DNA of 45,292 nt from Bacteroidales bacterium. GTDB taxonomy: Bacteria; Bacteroidota; Bacteroidia; Bacteroidales; UBA932. Each line of letters starts with the position of its first letter. Position 1 is the stretch's first letter. A program made the translations under genes and the position numbers. The notes beneath the pieces are model-generated. The model saw only the letters and a list, made by a program, of their open reading frames with translations. It was not told the DNA's origin and searched no databases. Location of the stretch: NCBI GenBank assembly GCA_004552965.1, contig SFMU01000009.1, forward strand, positions 1-45,292, read 5' to 3'. Of this stretch, positions 16,696 through 24,882 are shown piece after piece.

Positions 16696-17925
16696 ATGGA
16701 AACAGCAATATCAACAATCAACAGTCTTGACACAGTTTGGGTACTTCTTGCAGCAATGCTTGTCTTCTGGATGCAACCGGGCTTCGCTCTCGTGGAAGCC
16801 GGTTTCACACGCTCCAAGAATACCGCCAACATACTTATGAAGAACTTCGTGGACTTCATGGTAGGTTCCATACTCTTCTGGTTCATCGGTTTCGGCATCA
16901 TGCACGGCACCGGCAACGGCTTCATCGGTGAGATCCACCTTTTCGACTGGTCCTTCATAGGCGATTCGAATATCCCGGCCGAGTGTACCTTGTTCTTCCA
17001 GACCGTCTTCTGCGCCACTGCCGCTACCATCGTGTCAGGAGGTATGGCCGAACGTACCAAGTTCGGAATGTACATCGTGATCTCCGTGATCATCTCGATG
17101 TTCATCTATCCTATCGAAGGCCACTGGACCTGGGGCGGAGGATGGCTTTCATCCCTTGGCTTCCATGACTTCGCAGGCTCGACCGTAGTTCACGCCGTCG
17201 GTGGCGTCATCGCCCTTGCCGGCGCTATGATTCTTGGTCCGAGACGCGGCAAGTACAACAAATCCGGCAAATCGGTGGCTATCCCGGGACACAATCTCAC
17301 CTTCGGCGCTCTCGGTGTGTTCATCCTCTGGCTCGGATGGTTCGGCTTCAACCCTGGTTCCCAGCTCGCCGCTGACGGAGCCGACAATGCAGTCGCAATC
17401 TCTCACGTCATCTGCACCACGAACATGGCAGCTGCCGTCGGAGGCCTCTCTGTACTCTTCCTTACCTGGATTGTCTATGGAAAGCCATCCCTTTCCCTTG
17501 TCTGCAACGGCGTGCTTGCCGGTCTGGTCGGCATCACGGCAGGCTGTGACATGGTTTCCATCGGAGGTTCCGCAATGATCGGACTCCTCTGCGGCTGCGC
17601 AATGGTCGGCGCCGTAGCTCTCATCGACAAGGTGTTCAAGATCGACGATCCTGTCGGTGCAGTCTCCGTACACGGCGTCTGCGGCATCCTTGGAACCATT
17701 CTTACCGGTGTCTTCGCCACAGACGGAGGACTTCTCTACGGTGGAGGTTTCCGTTTCCTCGGCATCGAGACACTCGGCGCTCTGGTGACCGCTGCATGGG
17801 CATTTGTCCTCGGTTTCGCCTGTCTTAAGATTCTGGACAAGATCTGGGGTATCCGTGTAGAGCCTAGAGTGGAAGAAGAAGGACTTGACGTCTACGAACA
17901 CGGTGAGTCTGCTTACAACAACTAG
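16696..17925 (+). CDS. amtB: ammonium transporter
   Basis: 409 residues with 11 membrane segments and the Amt/Rh fold. The conserved pore twin histidines are His166 (GSTVVHAVGG) and His326 (VSVHGVCGILGT). Other Amt landmarks are FWMQPGFALVEAGFTRSKN near the N-terminus, TKFGMYIVISV, and WLGWFGFNPGSQL. There is no separate cleaved signal peptide. It transports ammonium or ammonia across the inner membrane when external levels are low. The gene directly follows glnK, whose product is expected to block this channel under nitrogen excess. The C-terminal tail (RVEPRVEEEGLDVYEHGESAYN) carries the EEGLDxxEHGE motif through which P-II binds Amt channels. Confidence 0.97.
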   Translation: METAISTINSLDTVWVLLAAMLVFWMQPGFALVEAGFTRSKNTANILMKNFVDFMVGSILFWFIGFGIMHGTGNGFIGEIHLFDWSFIGDSNIPAECTLFFQTVFCATAATIVSGGMAERTKFGMYIVISVIISMFIYPIEGHWTWGGGWLSSLGFHDFAGSTVVHAVGGVIALAGAMILGPRRGKYNKSGKSVAIPGHNLTFGALGVFILWLGWFGFNPGSQLAADGADNAVAISHVICTTNMAAAVGGLSVLFLTWIVYGKPSLSLVCNGVLAGLVGITAGCDMVSIGGSAMIGLLCGCAMVGAVALIDKVFKIDDPVGAVSVHGVCGILGTILTGVFATDGGLLYGGGFRFLGIETLGALVTAAWAFVLGFACLKILDKIWGIRVEPRVEEEGLDVYEHGESAYNN

Positions 17926-17974
17926 TCAGTCTCAACTGGCAAAACCAGCAATAGCTGGAGTACTTTTCTGAACA

Positions 17975-18044
17975 GATGGCGGCCGCTCGTGAGAGTAGCC
18001 GCCATCAATTGTTTCAATGCAGGAAGGGAAAAGCCGGAAACGGC
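17975..18044. terminator. hairpins between the convergent amtB and upp genes
   Basis: A 9-bp perfect stem GATGGCGGC (17975-17983) with GCCGCCATC (17998-18006) lies 50 bases after amtB, without a clear T-run. A second small hairpin GCCG-GAAA-CGGC at 18033-18044 is followed on the - strand by TTTT and may end upp. Both are moderate candidates. Confidence 0.45.
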
Positions 18045-18056
18045 ATCAAAAAGGAA

Positions 18057-18686
18057 CTAGATTGTTCCGAATATCCTGTCTCCCGCGTCACCCAGACCAG
18101 GAAGTATGTAGCAGTTGGAGTTCAGCTCGCGATCCACGGCAGCCACATAGATGTCCACGTCAGGATGAGTCTCCTGAACCTTCCTTACCCCCTCCGGAGC
18201 AGCCACGAGGCACATCAGACGGATGTCCTTGCAACCCGTCTTCTTGACAAGGTCGATCGCGTCGCAGGCACTTCCGCCGGTGGCGAGCATCGGATCCGTC
18301 AGGATGCACATGCGGTGTTCCATTCCCTTCGGGAGTTTGCAGTAGTAAGGCACAGGCTGATGGGTGGTCTCATCCCTGTACAGGCCGATGAAGCCGACCC
18401 TCGCCACAGGGATCAGTTCTCTCAGACCGTCCACCATGCCCAGACCGGCCCGGAGAATCGGCACGATCGCAACTTTCTTACCGGCGATCTTCTTCAAGGT
18501 CGCAACCTCAAGAGGCGTCTCCACCTCGACATCCTGGAGAGGAAAGTCCCTCGTCACTTCATAGCCCATCATCAGGGAAATTTCATAGAGCAGCTGTCTG
18601 AAGACGCTCGAAGGGGTTTCCTTGTCCCTCATGATCGTCAGCTTGTGCTGGATCATGGGATGGTCGATCACATGTAATGTACTCAT
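18057..18686 (-). CDS. upp: uracil phosphoribosyltransferase
   Basis: 209 residues, the usual length. It converts uracil and PRPP to UMP in pyrimidine salvage. The N-terminus (STLHVIDHPMIQHKLTIMRDKET) is typical of UPRTases. The PRPP-binding loop is present as CILTDPMLATGGSA, and the uracil-binding C-terminal region as YILPGLGDAGDRIFGT. The gene precedes no other nucleotide gene here and shares its direction with the S46 peptidase, which lies upstream with a gap of 37 bases. Uracil salvage would fit with the nuclease cluster at the window start, but they are ~10 kb apart. Confidence 0.97.
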   Translation of the reverse strand: MSTLHVIDHPMIQHKLTIMRDKETPSSVFRQLLYEISLMMGYEVTRDFPLQDVEVETPLEVATLKKIAGKKVAIVPILRAGLGMVDGLRELIPVARVGFIGLYRDETTHQPVPYYCKLPKGMEHRMCILTDPMLATGGSACDAIDLVKKTGCKDIRLMCLVAAPEGVRKVQETHPDVDIYVAAVDRELNSNCYILPGLGDAGDRIFGTI

Positions 18687-18723
18687 GATTATCAGTGTGT
18701 TGAATATGTGTCAGTGCCGTCCG

Positions 18724-20790
18724 TCAGATCTGCTGCCGGGGGTCCTCCTCAGTGGCTGGGGCAAGCATCTCATCCACAAGCCACTGGGCATTTCCGATCT
18801 CCTTTACCAGGAAGAGCAGGTAGCGGATGTCCAGGGTGATGTTGCGGCATATTTCCGGATCGAAATGAATGTCGCTCATCGTGCCTTCCCAGACCCTGTC
18901 GAAATTGAGTCCTATCAGCTCGCCGTCCGCATTCAGGACAGGGCTTCCGGAGTTGCCTCCCGTGGTGTGATTGGTCGCAAGGAAGCAGACCGGCTGGTCC
19001 TCGTGGCCGCCTGCGGCATAGATGTCGCGCAGTTTCTGAGGAATGTTGTAGTCGAATATTTCAGGATTGTCCTTCTCGATGATGCCCTTAAGTGTGGAAA
19101 CCGGCTCGTAACGGACAGCATCCGCCGGTGAATAGCCCGAGACCTTTCCATAGGCCACCCTGAGGGTCAGGTTCGCATCCGGGAAAAAGTCCTTCTGCGG
19201 CTCGAATTCCATCTGGCCCCTGACATAGAGACGGTAAAGCAGGTTCAGTTCATCTGTGAGAGCTTTCGTTCGTGGCAGAAGAGTGTTGCGGTACCAGTCT
19301 TCCATGTTCAGATGGAACTGGTAGGCCGGGTCGCTGGATTTGTAGACCGGACTATGCTCTGCTCGGAAAGCGGACTTGCCGAAGAGAACTTCCGCCCATT
19401 TCTCGATGGTGCGGTATTCCTTCTTCTGGGCAAGGTACCATTCCGGAAGAAGGTCTGCCGGCATATTCGCATCAAAGACATTCATCACCTCGATGAAGCA
19501 TTCCTTGTCAATCGGCAGATAGTAGTACTTGTAGAACCCGTCAAGGTCGGCCTTTCCATCCGATTTGAAGAAGGTGGCTGCGGCAGAGGCGATTTCCACC
19601 GTCGCGACGCTTTCCTTGTAATAGTCTATCGCCAGGGCATATTTCTCAAGTTGTGAATATACCGCCGCAAGTTTTCCCGTCACACCTTCGTAAGGGGTGC
19701 CTTCGGCCCATTTCTCAAAGCGGGCCTCATAGTCCCTCTTGGCCTGGACAACATGGTTCCTGGCAAGCCCCCTGGCCTCTCCCTGCCATTTCTTCCAGGC
19801 ATTTGCCACACTGGCATTCTTAGCCGAATACCTGATTCTGACATCAGGAGATTCCGACATGTACTTCTTCTGGATGGCAAGCCTCCGGGTCCGCAGATCG
19901 ATCTTCACAGGATCCGAGACCTCACCGATGTAGCGGACGCCCTCCGAATGGAGATATTCCTGAGTGCTTCCCGGAAAACCGAAAACCATGGTGAAATCGC
20001 CTTCCTTCACACCTTCGGTGGAAATCCTCAGGAAACGGCGCGGATGGTACGGAACATTTTCTTCGCTGATTTCGGCCGGTTCATTGTCCTTCCCGGCATA
20101 GATACGGAAAATCGAGAAGTCACCGGTGTGGCGCGGCCACATCCAGTTGTCGGTGTCGCCTCCGAACTTTCCGATCGAAGACGGCGGAGCACCAACCAGA
20201 CGCACGTCCCTGAACTCCTTGTAGACGAAAAGGAAGTACTGGTTGCCATAGTACATCGCTTCGACACTGGCCTTGAGACCCTTCCCTGCAGCTTCGGCTT
20301 CCTTGCGGATGACGTCCGCATTGTGCTTCACGACAGAATCCCTCCAGGATTCGGTCATCGAGCCTTCAGTGAATCCGGCAAGGACAGCCTGGGTCACATC
20401 CTCCATCCTCTGGAGAATCTTCACGGTCAGACCCGGATTGGTCAGCTCCTCGTCCCTGCTCATCGCCCAGAAACCATCCTTGAGGTAGTCATGTTCGACA
20501 CTCGAATGGCTCTGTATCTGGGAATATCCGCAATGATGATTGGTGAGCAGAAGACCGTCCGAGGAGACGATTTCGCCCGTGCAACCTCTGCCGAAGAGCA
20601 CGACTGCATCCTTCAGGGAAGCCTGATTGACACTGTAGATGTCCTCGGCGCCGAGCTTGAATCCCTTGGCCTGCATGTCACCTATTCTCTGGCCGATAAG
20701 GGATGGAAGCCACATTCCGTCATCCGCCCTGGCGACGCCCAGGGACAGCATCAGAAGAGAACAGATTGCCACAAAGAAGTTTTTTCTCAT
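18724..20790 (-). CDS. S46 family dipeptidyl-peptidase, DPP11-like
   Basis: 688 residues with a signal peptide (MRKNFFVAICSLLMLSLGVARA). S46 enzymes are periplasmic serine exopeptidases that release dipeptides from N-termini of oligopeptides in amino-acid-using Bacteroidota. The catalytic His is His85/86 in LLTNHHCGYSQIQ, the Asp is in GGDTDNWMWPRHTGDF (Asp212/214), and the Ser is Ser614 in GGNSGSPVLNADG. Arg632 in GLNFDRVWEG lies 18 residues after the Ser, the same spacing as Ser655 to Arg673 of Porphyromonas gingivalis DPP11. That Arg selects Asp/Glu at P1, while DPP7 has Gly. A DPP11-like acidic specificity is therefore likely. A promoter lies at 20832-20863. Confidence 0.94.
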   Translation of the reverse strand: MRKNFFVAICSLLMLSLGVARADDGMWLPSLIGQRIGDMQAKGFKLGAEDIYSVNQASLKDAVVLFGRGCTGEIVSSDGLLLTNHHCGYSQIQSHSSVEHDYLKDGFWAMSRDEELTNPGLTVKILQRMEDVTQAVLAGFTEGSMTESWRDSVVKHNADVIRKEAEAAGKGLKASVEAMYYGNQYFLFVYKEFRDVRLVGAPPSSIGKFGGDTDNWMWPRHTGDFSIFRIYAGKDNEPAEISEENVPYHPRRFLRISTEGVKEGDFTMVFGFPGSTQEYLHSEGVRYIGEVSDPVKIDLRTRRLAIQKKYMSESPDVRIRYSAKNASVANAWKKWQGEARGLARNHVVQAKRDYEARFEKWAEGTPYEGVTGKLAAVYSQLEKYALAIDYYKESVATVEIASAAATFFKSDGKADLDGFYKYYYLPIDKECFIEVMNVFDANMPADLLPEWYLAQKKEYRTIEKWAEVLFGKSAFRAEHSPVYKSSDPAYQFHLNMEDWYRNTLLPRTKALTDELNLLYRLYVRGQMEFEPQKDFFPDANLTLRVAYGKVSGYSPADAVRYEPVSTLKGIIEKDNPEIFDYNIPQKLRDIYAAGGHEDQPVCFLATNHTTGGNSGSPVLNADGELIGLNFDRVWEGTMSDIHFDPEICRNITLDIRYLLFLVKEIGNAQWLVDEMLAPATEEDPRQQI

Positions 20791-20831
20791 GTCTATGACT
20801 GATTATTAAAGGTTATCAGGTAGTCTTTGTT

Positions 20832-20863
20832 GCAAAGATAGAAAAGAAAGCTCACACATCACA
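20832..20863 (-). promoter_or_regulatory. promoter of the S46 peptidase gene
   Basis: On the - strand TATCTTTGC (20840-20832) is a full match to TAnnTTTG, and TGTG (20863-20860) lies 19 bases upstream as a partial -33 element. The start codon follows 41 bases later. Confidence 0.6.
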
Positions 20864-20905
20864 CCGATATGGAGGACAAGAAGTGACTGGAGAAACAAAA
20901 ATTGC

Positions 20906-20914
20906 TATATTTGC
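20906..20914 (+). promoter_or_regulatory. promoter -7 element of miaA
   Basis: TATATTTGC matches TAnnTTTG and lies 16 bases before the ATG at 20931. Because it lies within the longer GTG-started frame from 20883, it argues for the ATG start. No clear -33 TTTG is seen. Confidence 0.5.
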
Positions 20915-20930
20915 CGACACACCGACAACC

Positions 20931-21911
20931 ATGAGCAGAAATCCCGACAACAGAAAAAGGGCACCCATCCCCGTTCCCGAACCGGCTCCGCTTCCGGATC
21001 CCGAGACCATCGACATCGAAGGCATATTCAATGAATATGTCGACGGCGGCATCGACCTTGTCGTTGTCCTCGGACCCACCGCGTCCGGAAAAACCCGCTA
21101 CGCCGTCGCCCTCGCCAAACGGTTCCGCGAACTCGGGCGGCCCGCGGAAATCCTCTCTGCGGATTCCAGGCAGGTGTACCGCGGAATGGACATCGGCACG
21201 GGCAAGGATCTCTGTGAATATGAAGACGTCCCCTACCACCTGATCGACATCGTGGATGCCGGTTCCCGCTTCGACCTCTACCAGTGGCAGGAAGCCTTTG
21301 AAGTGGCCTACAAGGACATCCGGGAAAGAGGAGCGATTCCTGTCCTGTGCGGAGGCACGGGGCTGTACATCCAGGCTGCCACTTGCGGATATTCACTGCC
21401 CCAGGCCCCTCCCGATCCCGAGCTCAGGGCCTCCCTCGAGCAGTACGACATCGAAGAACTAAGGGAAAAACTCGCAGAGATGGGTCCGCTCCCCGACGAA
21501 GGGGTCCTGCAGAGCAAGAGAAGGGTGATCCGGGCTCTTGAAGTGGCTTTCTATGAAGCAGAACATCCCGGCAGGAGAGACGTCTATCTGCCGAAGAAAC
21601 CCTACTTCATCGGCACTCTGGTCAGCCGGGAGGAAAGGAATGCGAGAATCGACCGCCGTCTGGACGAAAGGCTGAAAGAGGGAATGGTCGATGAGGTGAA
21701 GAGGCTGATCGCTTCGGGAGTCAGTCCGGAAGACCTGATGTACTACGGTCTCGAGTACAAGTTCCTGACTCAGCATGTCCTCGGCATCCTCACCATGACA
21801 GAGATGCGGACACTTCTGTCCAATGCCATCCACCAGTTTGCAAAACGGCAGATGACCTGGTTCCGGGGCATGGAGAAATCCGGCTGCAGGATCCACTGGG
21901 TCGAACCCTGA
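20931..21911 (+). CDS. miaA: tRNA dimethylallyltransferase
   Basis: About 326 residues from the ATG at 20931. It transfers a dimethylallyl group to N6 of A37 in tRNAs reading codons that start with U. The P-loop is VVVLGPTASGKTRYA, followed by SADSRQVYRGMDIGTGK and the conserved CGGTGLYIQA. The C-terminal region has YYGLEYKFLTQHVLG and HQFAKRQMTWFRG, both typical. The P-loop is usually within ~10 residues of the start. Here a Pro-rich, charged extension of about 43 residues precedes it (PIPVPEPAPLPDPE), of unknown use. The gene stands alone, convergent with uvrC. Confidence 0.95.
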   Translation: MSRNPDNRKRAPIPVPEPAPLPDPETIDIEGIFNEYVDGGIDLVVVLGPTASGKTRYAVALAKRFRELGRPAEILSADSRQVYRGMDIGTGKDLCEYEDVPYHLIDIVDAGSRFDLYQWQEAFEVAYKDIRERGAIPVLCGGTGLYIQAATCGYSLPQAPPDPELRASLEQYDIEELREKLAEMGPLPDEGVLQSKRRVIRALEVAFYEAEHPGRRDVYLPKKPYFIGTLVSREERNARIDRRLDERLKEGMVDEVKRLIASGVSPEDLMYYGLEYKFLTQHVLGILTMTEMRTLLSNAIHQFAKRQMTWFRGMEKSGCRIHWVEP

Positions 21912-21943
21912 GAGAGAGGCTGGGGCAGCGCTGGGTCGAGAGG

Positions 21944-23773
21944 TTATTCTTCTTCCAGCGGGAGCTCAGGGTTGAGGGTTGAAAGTATCCTTTCGGCAAG
22001 AGGGCGGGAAACCATCTCCGACAGATCCTCGACGCTGGCGGAAGCGATCCTGGAGACCGAACCGTAATGCATCAGAAGCCTCTGCTCAGTCTGCTCGCCC
22101 ACCCCTTTGATCTCACGGAGGATGCTCCTGACCTGCTCCTTGCTGCGCAAGGACCGGTGAAAGGTGATTCCGAAACGGTGGGCTTCGTCACGGATGTGCA
22201 TCAGGACCTTCAGCGCATGGGAATTGCGGTCGAGGAAAAGAGGGACGGGATCGTTCAGCCTGATGACCAGCTCCATCCTCTTCGCCAGACCGATGACCAT
22301 CAGCCTGTCCAGAATGCCGAGTTCCGCCAGGGCTTCGCTCGCAAACTTCAGCTGACCTTCACCTCCATCGATGACAATGAGCTGCGGAAGGTCGTCAGGA
22401 TGTTCTGCAAGCATCCTTGAATATCTCCTGTTGACAACCTCCTTCATCGATGCGAAGTCGTTCGCCCCGACGACAGTCTTGATCTTGAACTTGCGGTAGT
22501 CAGCCTTGCTCGGCACTCCGTCACGGAAGACCACACAGGAGGCTACAGGATTGGTTCCCTGGATGTTTGAATTGTCGAAACACTCGATGTGCACCGGAAG
22601 GTCCTTCATCCCGAGAGATTTCTTCAGGTCTTCCAGCACCAGCCTCCTGTACTCGTCCGGATCGGTACGTTCCTTCTGCTTGAGAGTGTTGAAAAGGTAC
22701 TCGCGGGCATTCTTGGCGCTCAGCCCCAGAAGAGAGAACTTGTCACCCTTGACCGGAATCCTGAACTCGACTCCATCAATCTCGACATCCGGCTTGAACG
22801 GCACGATGACTTCGCGGGCAAGAGCCCCGAACTTGGACTCTATCTCGGCTATGAAGGTGCTCAGTACCGATTCCTGCTCCTCCTCGATGTTCATCCTGAA
22901 GCCCAGGTTCAGCGACTGGATGATGGCTCCTCCCCTCACCCTCAGGAAGTTGCCGAAAGCATCCTGCCCGTCGAACACGAGAGAGAACACGTCGCAGTCG
23001 GCTCCGGAAGAAGAGGAGATGATGGACTTCGAATAGTGTTTCCTTAGCGATTCTATCCTTTCCTTGCAGACCAGGGCATCCTCGAACCTGAGTTCGGAGG
23101 AAGCCTGCTTCATCGCCCTTTCATATTCATTGATGATCTCGTTGACTCCGCCTTTGAGCAGGCGCGCGATTTCGTTGATGTAGAATGAATATTCCTCCTT
23201 GCTGACCGCGCCGATGCAGCAGCCCCGGCATCGCTTGATGTGGAAGTCCAGGCAGGGACGGAACTTGTGGCGGAGGATAGCCTCTCCGGTGATGTTCAGC
23301 TTGCAGGAGCGCAAGGGGTAACTCCTCCTGAAAAAGTCCAGCAGATAGTTGGCATGGGAGACCGAACTGTAGGGGCCGAAATAAGTGCCCCTGCCCTTCT
23401 CCACCCGCCGGGTCAGGAAGACCCTCGGATACTCGTCATTGGTTATGACTATCCAGGGGTAGGTCTTCGAATCCTTCAGGAGGATGTTGTACCGGGGCTT
23501 GTACTGCTTGATCAGATTGTTCTCCAGGAGCAGGGCATCGGCTTCGGTATCCACCACGGAGAACTGGGCATCAGCAATCTTGGAGACAAGTACCCTTGTC
23601 TTGACATTCAGTCTCTCCGGAGGAACGAAGTACTGCGCCACCCTCTTGTGGAGATCCTTGGCCTTACCCACATAAATCACCTTCCCCGAGGCATCGTAGT
23701 AGCGATATACCCCCGGGGAATGTGGAAAAAGGGCGATCTTGTCCCTTAAAGTAAGTTTGTTACCGTCAGACAA
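21944..23773 (-). CDS. uvrC: excinuclease ABC subunit C
   Basis: 609 residues, normal length. UvrC makes both incisions around a lesion in nucleotide excision repair. The N-terminal GIY-YIG nuclease domain is clear (HSPGVYRYYDASGKVIYVGKA), followed by the Cys-containing segment (HIKRCRGCCIGA), a UVR/UvrB-binding motif around residues 205-240, the RNase H-like second nuclease (HIECFDNSNIQG, LIVIDGGEGQL, RDEAHRFGITFH) and C-terminal helix-hairpin-helix repeats (IKGVGEQTEQRLLMHYGS). No ATG occurs near the N-terminus: the start is TTG at 23773, two bases after the stop of the TlpA-like gene. This suggests translational coupling. Confidence 0.96.
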   Translation of the reverse strand: MSDGNKLTLRDKIALFPHSPGVYRYYDASGKVIYVGKAKDLHKRVAQYFVPPERLNVKTRVLVSKIADAQFSVVDTEADALLLENNLIKQYKPRYNILLKDSKTYPWIVITNDEYPRVFLTRRVEKGRGTYFGPYSSVSHANYLLDFFRRSYPLRSCKLNITGEAILRHKFRPCLDFHIKRCRGCCIGAVSKEEYSFYINEIARLLKGGVNEIINEYERAMKQASSELRFEDALVCKERIESLRKHYSKSIISSSSGADCDVFSLVFDGQDAFGNFLRVRGGAIIQSLNLGFRMNIEEEQESVLSTFIAEIESKFGALAREVIVPFKPDVEIDGVEFRIPVKGDKFSLLGLSAKNAREYLFNTLKQKERTDPDEYRRLVLEDLKKSLGMKDLPVHIECFDNSNIQGTNPVASCVVFRDGVPSKADYRKFKIKTVVGANDFASMKEVVNRRYSRMLAEHPDDLPQLIVIDGGEGQLKFASEALAELGILDRLMVIGLAKRMELVIRLNDPVPLFLDRNSHALKVLMHIRDEAHRFGITFHRSLRSKEQVRSILREIKGVGEQTEQRLLMHYGSVSRIASASVEDLSEMVSRPLAERILSTLNPELPLEEE

Positions 23774-23775
23774 GG

Positions 23776-24828
23776 CTATTTTGCGGAAACGTATTTTGCA
23801 ACTTCAGCTTCGATCTTCTCCTCGCGGAGATCCCTCTTGAGGATTGTTCCGTCAGGACCGAAGAGGATGATGTGAGGAATGCCCTGGATGCCGTAGATTT
23901 CGGTCGGTAGGGACTGCGCATCCACAATCTGGTTCCACTTCACGCCATAGGCTGCGGCAGTGTCGATCGAGGCCTGCTTCTCATCCCAGACAGCTACGCT
24001 CAGGACATCGAAATCCTTTCCGGCATACTTCTCCCAGACTTTCTTGACATTGGGAATCTCAGCCTTGCAAGGGCCGCACCAGGATGCCCAGAAATCAACC
24101 AGCATGTACTTTCCGTTGCCTACATAGGAAGAGAACTTGACTCCGTTGACTTCGAAATCGGTGAACATCTTGCCTTCGGCCGTTTCCAGCTGAGCGGTCA
24201 CTGCTTTCTGAATCCTGGTGACAATGTCATTGGACCTGACCGCAGAGTCCAGGGTCGAGATGAGGGAGTCGAGCTCGGCAGGGGCGAAGTCGAACAGCAT
24301 CTGCGAAAGGGCTGCAGATGAGATGAAGTTGTCCTTGTTGGCCTCGAAGTACACCAGATTGAGATCTTTCATCTCGGCTTCATATTCATTGTAGAGGGAG
24401 TCGAGCTTGTCCTGGCCAAGGCTGTCGATAAGACTTCTGTACTTGTCGCTGATGGCGTCCTGGGCATCCCTGTACTCCTGGTTCCTGACCTGAAGGGACA
24501 CTTTCGGGGTTTTGGAGGTCACCGTGGCTTGCCCGAGAGAATCGATGGTGAAGACAAGGGCTGTTCCGTCAGAGATGAATCTCTGCTTCAGGCCATTCTC
24601 CGCCGTGATGACTGAAAGGGAGGCAACCTCGGCCGGGACGTCGGCACTGAACTTACCGTCTACAACGGCAACCTTGATGTCGTCCTTGCCGGGAATCGAG
24701 ACGGTGACCTCAGCCGGGGCGTCTTTTGCAAATTCGCCGCTGATTTTGGTCGTGTCGGATGCCTTAGGGGCGCATGATGCCAGGGCAAGGCCGGCTGACA
24801 ACGCAAGAATGATTGTTTTGGATTTCAT
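23776..24828 (-). CDS. TlpA-like thioredoxin-fold lipoprotein
   Basis: 350 residues with a lipoprotein signal (LALSAGLALASC). An N-terminal beta domain of the DUF4369 type (~25-115; ISGEFAKDAPAEVTVSIPGKD) precedes a helical linker and a C-terminal thioredoxin domain (~215-350). The redox motif is WCGPC with Cys251 and Cys254 (LVDFWASWCGPCKAEIPNVKKVW), and the cis-Pro loop is GIQGIPHIIL. Such proteins reduce or exchange disulfides in the periplasm; some serve cytochrome maturation, but no such genes are here. It is followed by uvrC with a gap of 2 bases, probably only for shared transcription. Confidence 0.92.
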   Translation of the reverse strand: MKSKTIILALSAGLALASCAPKASDTTKISGEFAKDAPAEVTVSIPGKDDIKVAVVDGKFSADVPAEVASLSVITAENGLKQRFISDGTALVFTIDSLGQATVTSKTPKVSLQVRNQEYRDAQDAISDKYRSLIDSLGQDKLDSLYNEYEAEMKDLNLVYFEANKDNFISSAALSQMLFDFAPAELDSLISTLDSAVRSNDIVTRIQKAVTAQLETAEGKMFTDFEVNGVKFSSYVGNGKYMLVDFWASWCGPCKAEIPNVKKVWEKYAGKDFDVLSVAVWDEKQASIDTAAAYGVKWNQIVDAQSLPTEIYGIQGIPHIILFGPDGTILKRDLREEKIEAEVAKYVSAK

Positions 24829-24882
24829 TGTGATACTGCTTTAAAAGATTTGTCAAGCGTTTTATATTCAGATGCTTATATT

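Noticed and set aside
19753..20802. 349-codon open frame on the + strand
   Set aside because: Antisense to the S46 peptidase, whose catalytic motifs are intact; the frame has no recognisable domain.
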